In this document: piece by piece, positions 6,311 through 7,650 of the stretch
How positions within the stretch are numbered: position 1 is the stretch's first letter
Layout of the letters: every line of letters starts with the position of its first letter
Assembly: GCA_009845505.1 (NCBI GenBank)
Contig: VXZL01000432.1
Span: forward strand, 1-7,650
Reading direction: 5' to 3'
DNA length: 7,650 nucleotides
Source: Candidatus Poribacteria bacterium
GTDB taxonomy: Bacteria; Poribacteria; WGA-4E; WGA-3G
The notes under the pieces: model-generated
What the model was told of the DNA's origin: nothing
Database searches by the model: none
The model's input: the letters and a program-made list of their open reading frames with translations, nothing else
Translations under genes and position numbers: made by a program

Positions 6311-7650
6311 TGGTATACGATTCACGAATCCACGCTTCGAGGCGTTCATCCGGGTTTTCCACGACTGCCTTTGGAAGGGTGAATGTAAATTGCCCTGTAT
6401 TCTGCTTGATGAGGTTCAGACCGTGTTGGTAACTTTCGAGGCGTTCATCGCATATCTGCGCTGTCGATTTTTCTTCGGCGATCGCACGTTCGCAGATAAG
6501 GGCAGTCGCTTCGGGGTCAAACTGAATTTGCAATTGATGCTCGGCATAAAACCGTGCTTCATACCGACGCACCTGCTCGTGCATCACAATGTTCCGGTTG
6601 TAGTCGGCATCTTCAATAATGCGCTTTAGTTCGGTATCTGGATCATCGACAACCTCAGCGGTAATAACAAATTCGCTAACACCTGTGGACGGGAGTTCAA
6701 ATTTGTAGTTGCGTAAGACCTTTTCACAGACGGTCATCAAGGCGCGCGCCCCCGTTTTCTGTTCAATGGCTTTTTCAGCAATTCGGTGTAGTCCACTGTC
6801 TGCAAATAGAGCCGTAATACCGTAAGCGCGAAAGGCGTTTTCATATTGTCGAACAATTGAGCCTTCAGAGTGTTTCAGAATGTGGAAAAGGTCATCAACT
6901 TCCAGTTCTGTGCAAACGACATGTACGGGAAGGCGTCCGATGAATTCAGGTTCAAAACCGAAGTCGATGAAGTCTCGCGGTGTAACGTGTCCAAAATAGT
7001 CTGCTGCGTCCTCACTTTGACTCACTACCGCTGCGTTGAACCCAATTCGGCTTTGATGCAACCGTTTTTTAATAATTTTTTCTATACCCGTGAACGCGCC
7101 GCTGATGATAAAGAGGATGTGGCGCGTGTTAATAACCTCTTTTTCAACTTTGCCGCGTCTCTGGAATTCCATCGCCGCACGCATCTGTGAAGCGACATCG
7201 TTTCCAGCGCGTAGGTCTACTTCAGTCTCCTCCATCAACTTGAGGAGTCCAATCTGCACCCCACGTCCGCTGACATCACGCCCAATGATATTCGGCGGTG
7301 TCGCGATTTTATCGGCTTCATCGAGATAGATAATGCCGTATTGTGCTAATTCGAGGTTGTCTTCGGCTTGTGCCACCAGTTCCCGAATTAAATCGTCTAC
7401 ATTCGCACCGACATAGCCGGTTTCGCTGAATCGGGTGGCATCGGCTTTGACAAACGGAACGCCGATGAGTTTAGCGATATGTCTAATGAGATAGGTTTTA
7501 CCGACCCCCGTTGGACCGAGCATGACGATATTCTGTTTTGAGTAATCGGTATCGGCAGCCTCTGGGTTTTCGTGGCATTCTCGGACGTGGTTGTAGTGGT
7601 CACAGACAGCAATCGCGAGTGCCTTCTTTGCCTCGTCCTGTTTAATAACA
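6303..7650 (-). CDS. ClpX-like AAA+ ATPase with extra C-terminal domain (5' end outside window)
   Basis: This is an ATP-dependent protein unfoldase of the ClpX type, expected to be cytoplasmic and to feed substrates to ClpP. The frame stays open to the window edge. The residues before the first in-window Met (7523) already match ClpX (VIKQDEAKKALAIAVCDHYN), so the true start lies upstream and an N-terminal zinc finger cannot be judged. Counting from the first complete codon (7649), I see Walker A GPTGVGKT (45-52), pore-1 loop GYVG (78-81), Walker B IIYLDEAD (106-113), GRDVSGRGVQ (123-132), an IGF loop for ClpP docking (202-204), arginine-finger motif EFIGRLPV (235-242) and sensor-2 GAR (300-302). 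The usual RKH pore loop is not recognisable: that stretch is about 11 residues longer than in E. coli ClpX as I recall it. ClpX normally ends soon after the small domain; here about 100 residues follow and resemble that domain again. This suggests a distinct ClpX-like clade rather than housekeeping ClpX. The ATPase class is certain; the ClpP partnership is inferred. Confidence 0.93.
   Translation of the reverse strand, partial: VIKQDEAKKALAIAVCDHYNHVRECHENPEAADTDYSKQNIVMLGPTGVGKTYLIRHIAKLIGVPFVKADATRFSETGYVGANVDDLIRELVAQAEDNLELAQYGIIYLDEADKIATPPNIIGRDVSGRGVQIGLLKLMEETEVDLRAGNDVASQMRAAMEFQRRGKVEKEVINTRHILFIISGAFTGIEKIIKKRLHQSRIGFNAAVVSQSEDAADYFGHVTPRDFIDFGFEPEFIGRLPVHVVCTELEVDDLFHILKHSEGSIVRQYENAFRAYGITALFADSGLHRIAEKAIEQKTGARALMTVCEKVLRNYKFELPSTGVSEFVITAEVVDDPDTELKRIIEDADYNRNIVMHEQVRRYEARFYAEHQLQIQFDPEATALICERAIAEEKSTAQICDERLESYQHGLNLIKQNTGQFTFTLPKAVVENPDERLEAWIRESYTKK
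6321..6563 (-). other. Probable second, degenerate copy of the C-terminal small domain
   Basis: The segment from YEARFYAEHQLQIQFDPEAT to VVENPDERLEAWI aligns by eye along its whole length with the first copy. Both have YE at the start, then I-x-E-x-AI, a Cys-x-x-x-L-x-x-Y helix, an F-x-x-T strand and a closing V-V-x-(D/N)-P-D-x-x-L. The sensor-2 GAR is replaced by KSTAQ, so this copy should not contact ATP in the usual way. The duplication is my inference from sequence reading; a structure prediction would settle it. Confidence 0.55.
6612..6845 (-). other. First copy of the C-terminal small domain in the ClpX-like protein
   Basis: This stretch encodes the normal ClpX small (D2) domain. It runs from YENAFRAYGITALF through the sensor-2 segment KTGARAL to FVITAEVVDDPDTEL. 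It is the reference for the downstream copy at 6321-6563. Confidence 0.7.

Noticed and set aside
7521..7523. ATG at 7523 as the start of the ClpX-like gene
   Set aside because: It falls directly before Walker A, and the codons upstream to the window edge encode conserved ClpX sequence, so the gene begins outside the window.

Overview
The window is a compact, fully co-directional block of bacterial genes. All six coding regions lie on the minus strand, so transcription runs from high to low coordinates. There are no RNA genes, no CRISPR array and no recognisable transposase. Moderate GC, Shine-Dalgarno sites, a ClpX-type ATPase and GldF/GldG-type membrane proteins indicate an uncultured Gram-negative-like bacterium. 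The heptanucleotide repeat style (translating in one place to SRQPSAIS) reminds me of Candidatus Poribacteria. That is recollection and inference, not something this window can prove.

Layout in transcription order: (1) a ClpX-like AAA+ unfoldase (7650-6303), whose start is outside the window and whose C-terminal small domain appears duplicated; (2) a 63-base gap with ACTTTA motifs spaced at about 10 bp; (3) a chlorite-dismutase/HemQ-superfamily protein (6239-5505); (4) a heptamer repeat (5483-5517) that supplies that gene's last codons and stop and fills the space before the next gene; (5) an ABC-2 permease of GldF type (5478-4753); (6) a GldG-type membrane protein (4749-3151); (7) a four-module DUF4340 lipoprotein-like or membrane-anchored protein (3154-1256, GTG start, 4-base overlap); (8) a membrane glycosyltransferase of the GT2/GT21 type (1242-34). 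The last 33 bases hold another short heptamer repeat.

GldF, GldG and DUF4340 form a familiar set: a permease, an extracytoplasmic GldG-type partner and a DUF4340 protein. They are tightly coupled here (3-base gap, then a GTGA overlap, each start with a good Shine-Dalgarno site). The ATP-hydrolysing subunit that should power the permease (GldA-like) is not next to it, and a heme-type enzyme gene sits in that position. The downstream glycosyltransferase starts 13 bases after the DUF4340 stop and probably shares the transcript, which hints at a cell-envelope or surface-glycan role for the set.

The main observations worth following are: the duplicated C-terminal domain of the ClpX-like protein, a roughly 24-residue in-frame insertion carrying heptamer repeats inside DUF4340 module 2, the repeat that forms the cld-gldF junction, and the missing ABC ATPase.
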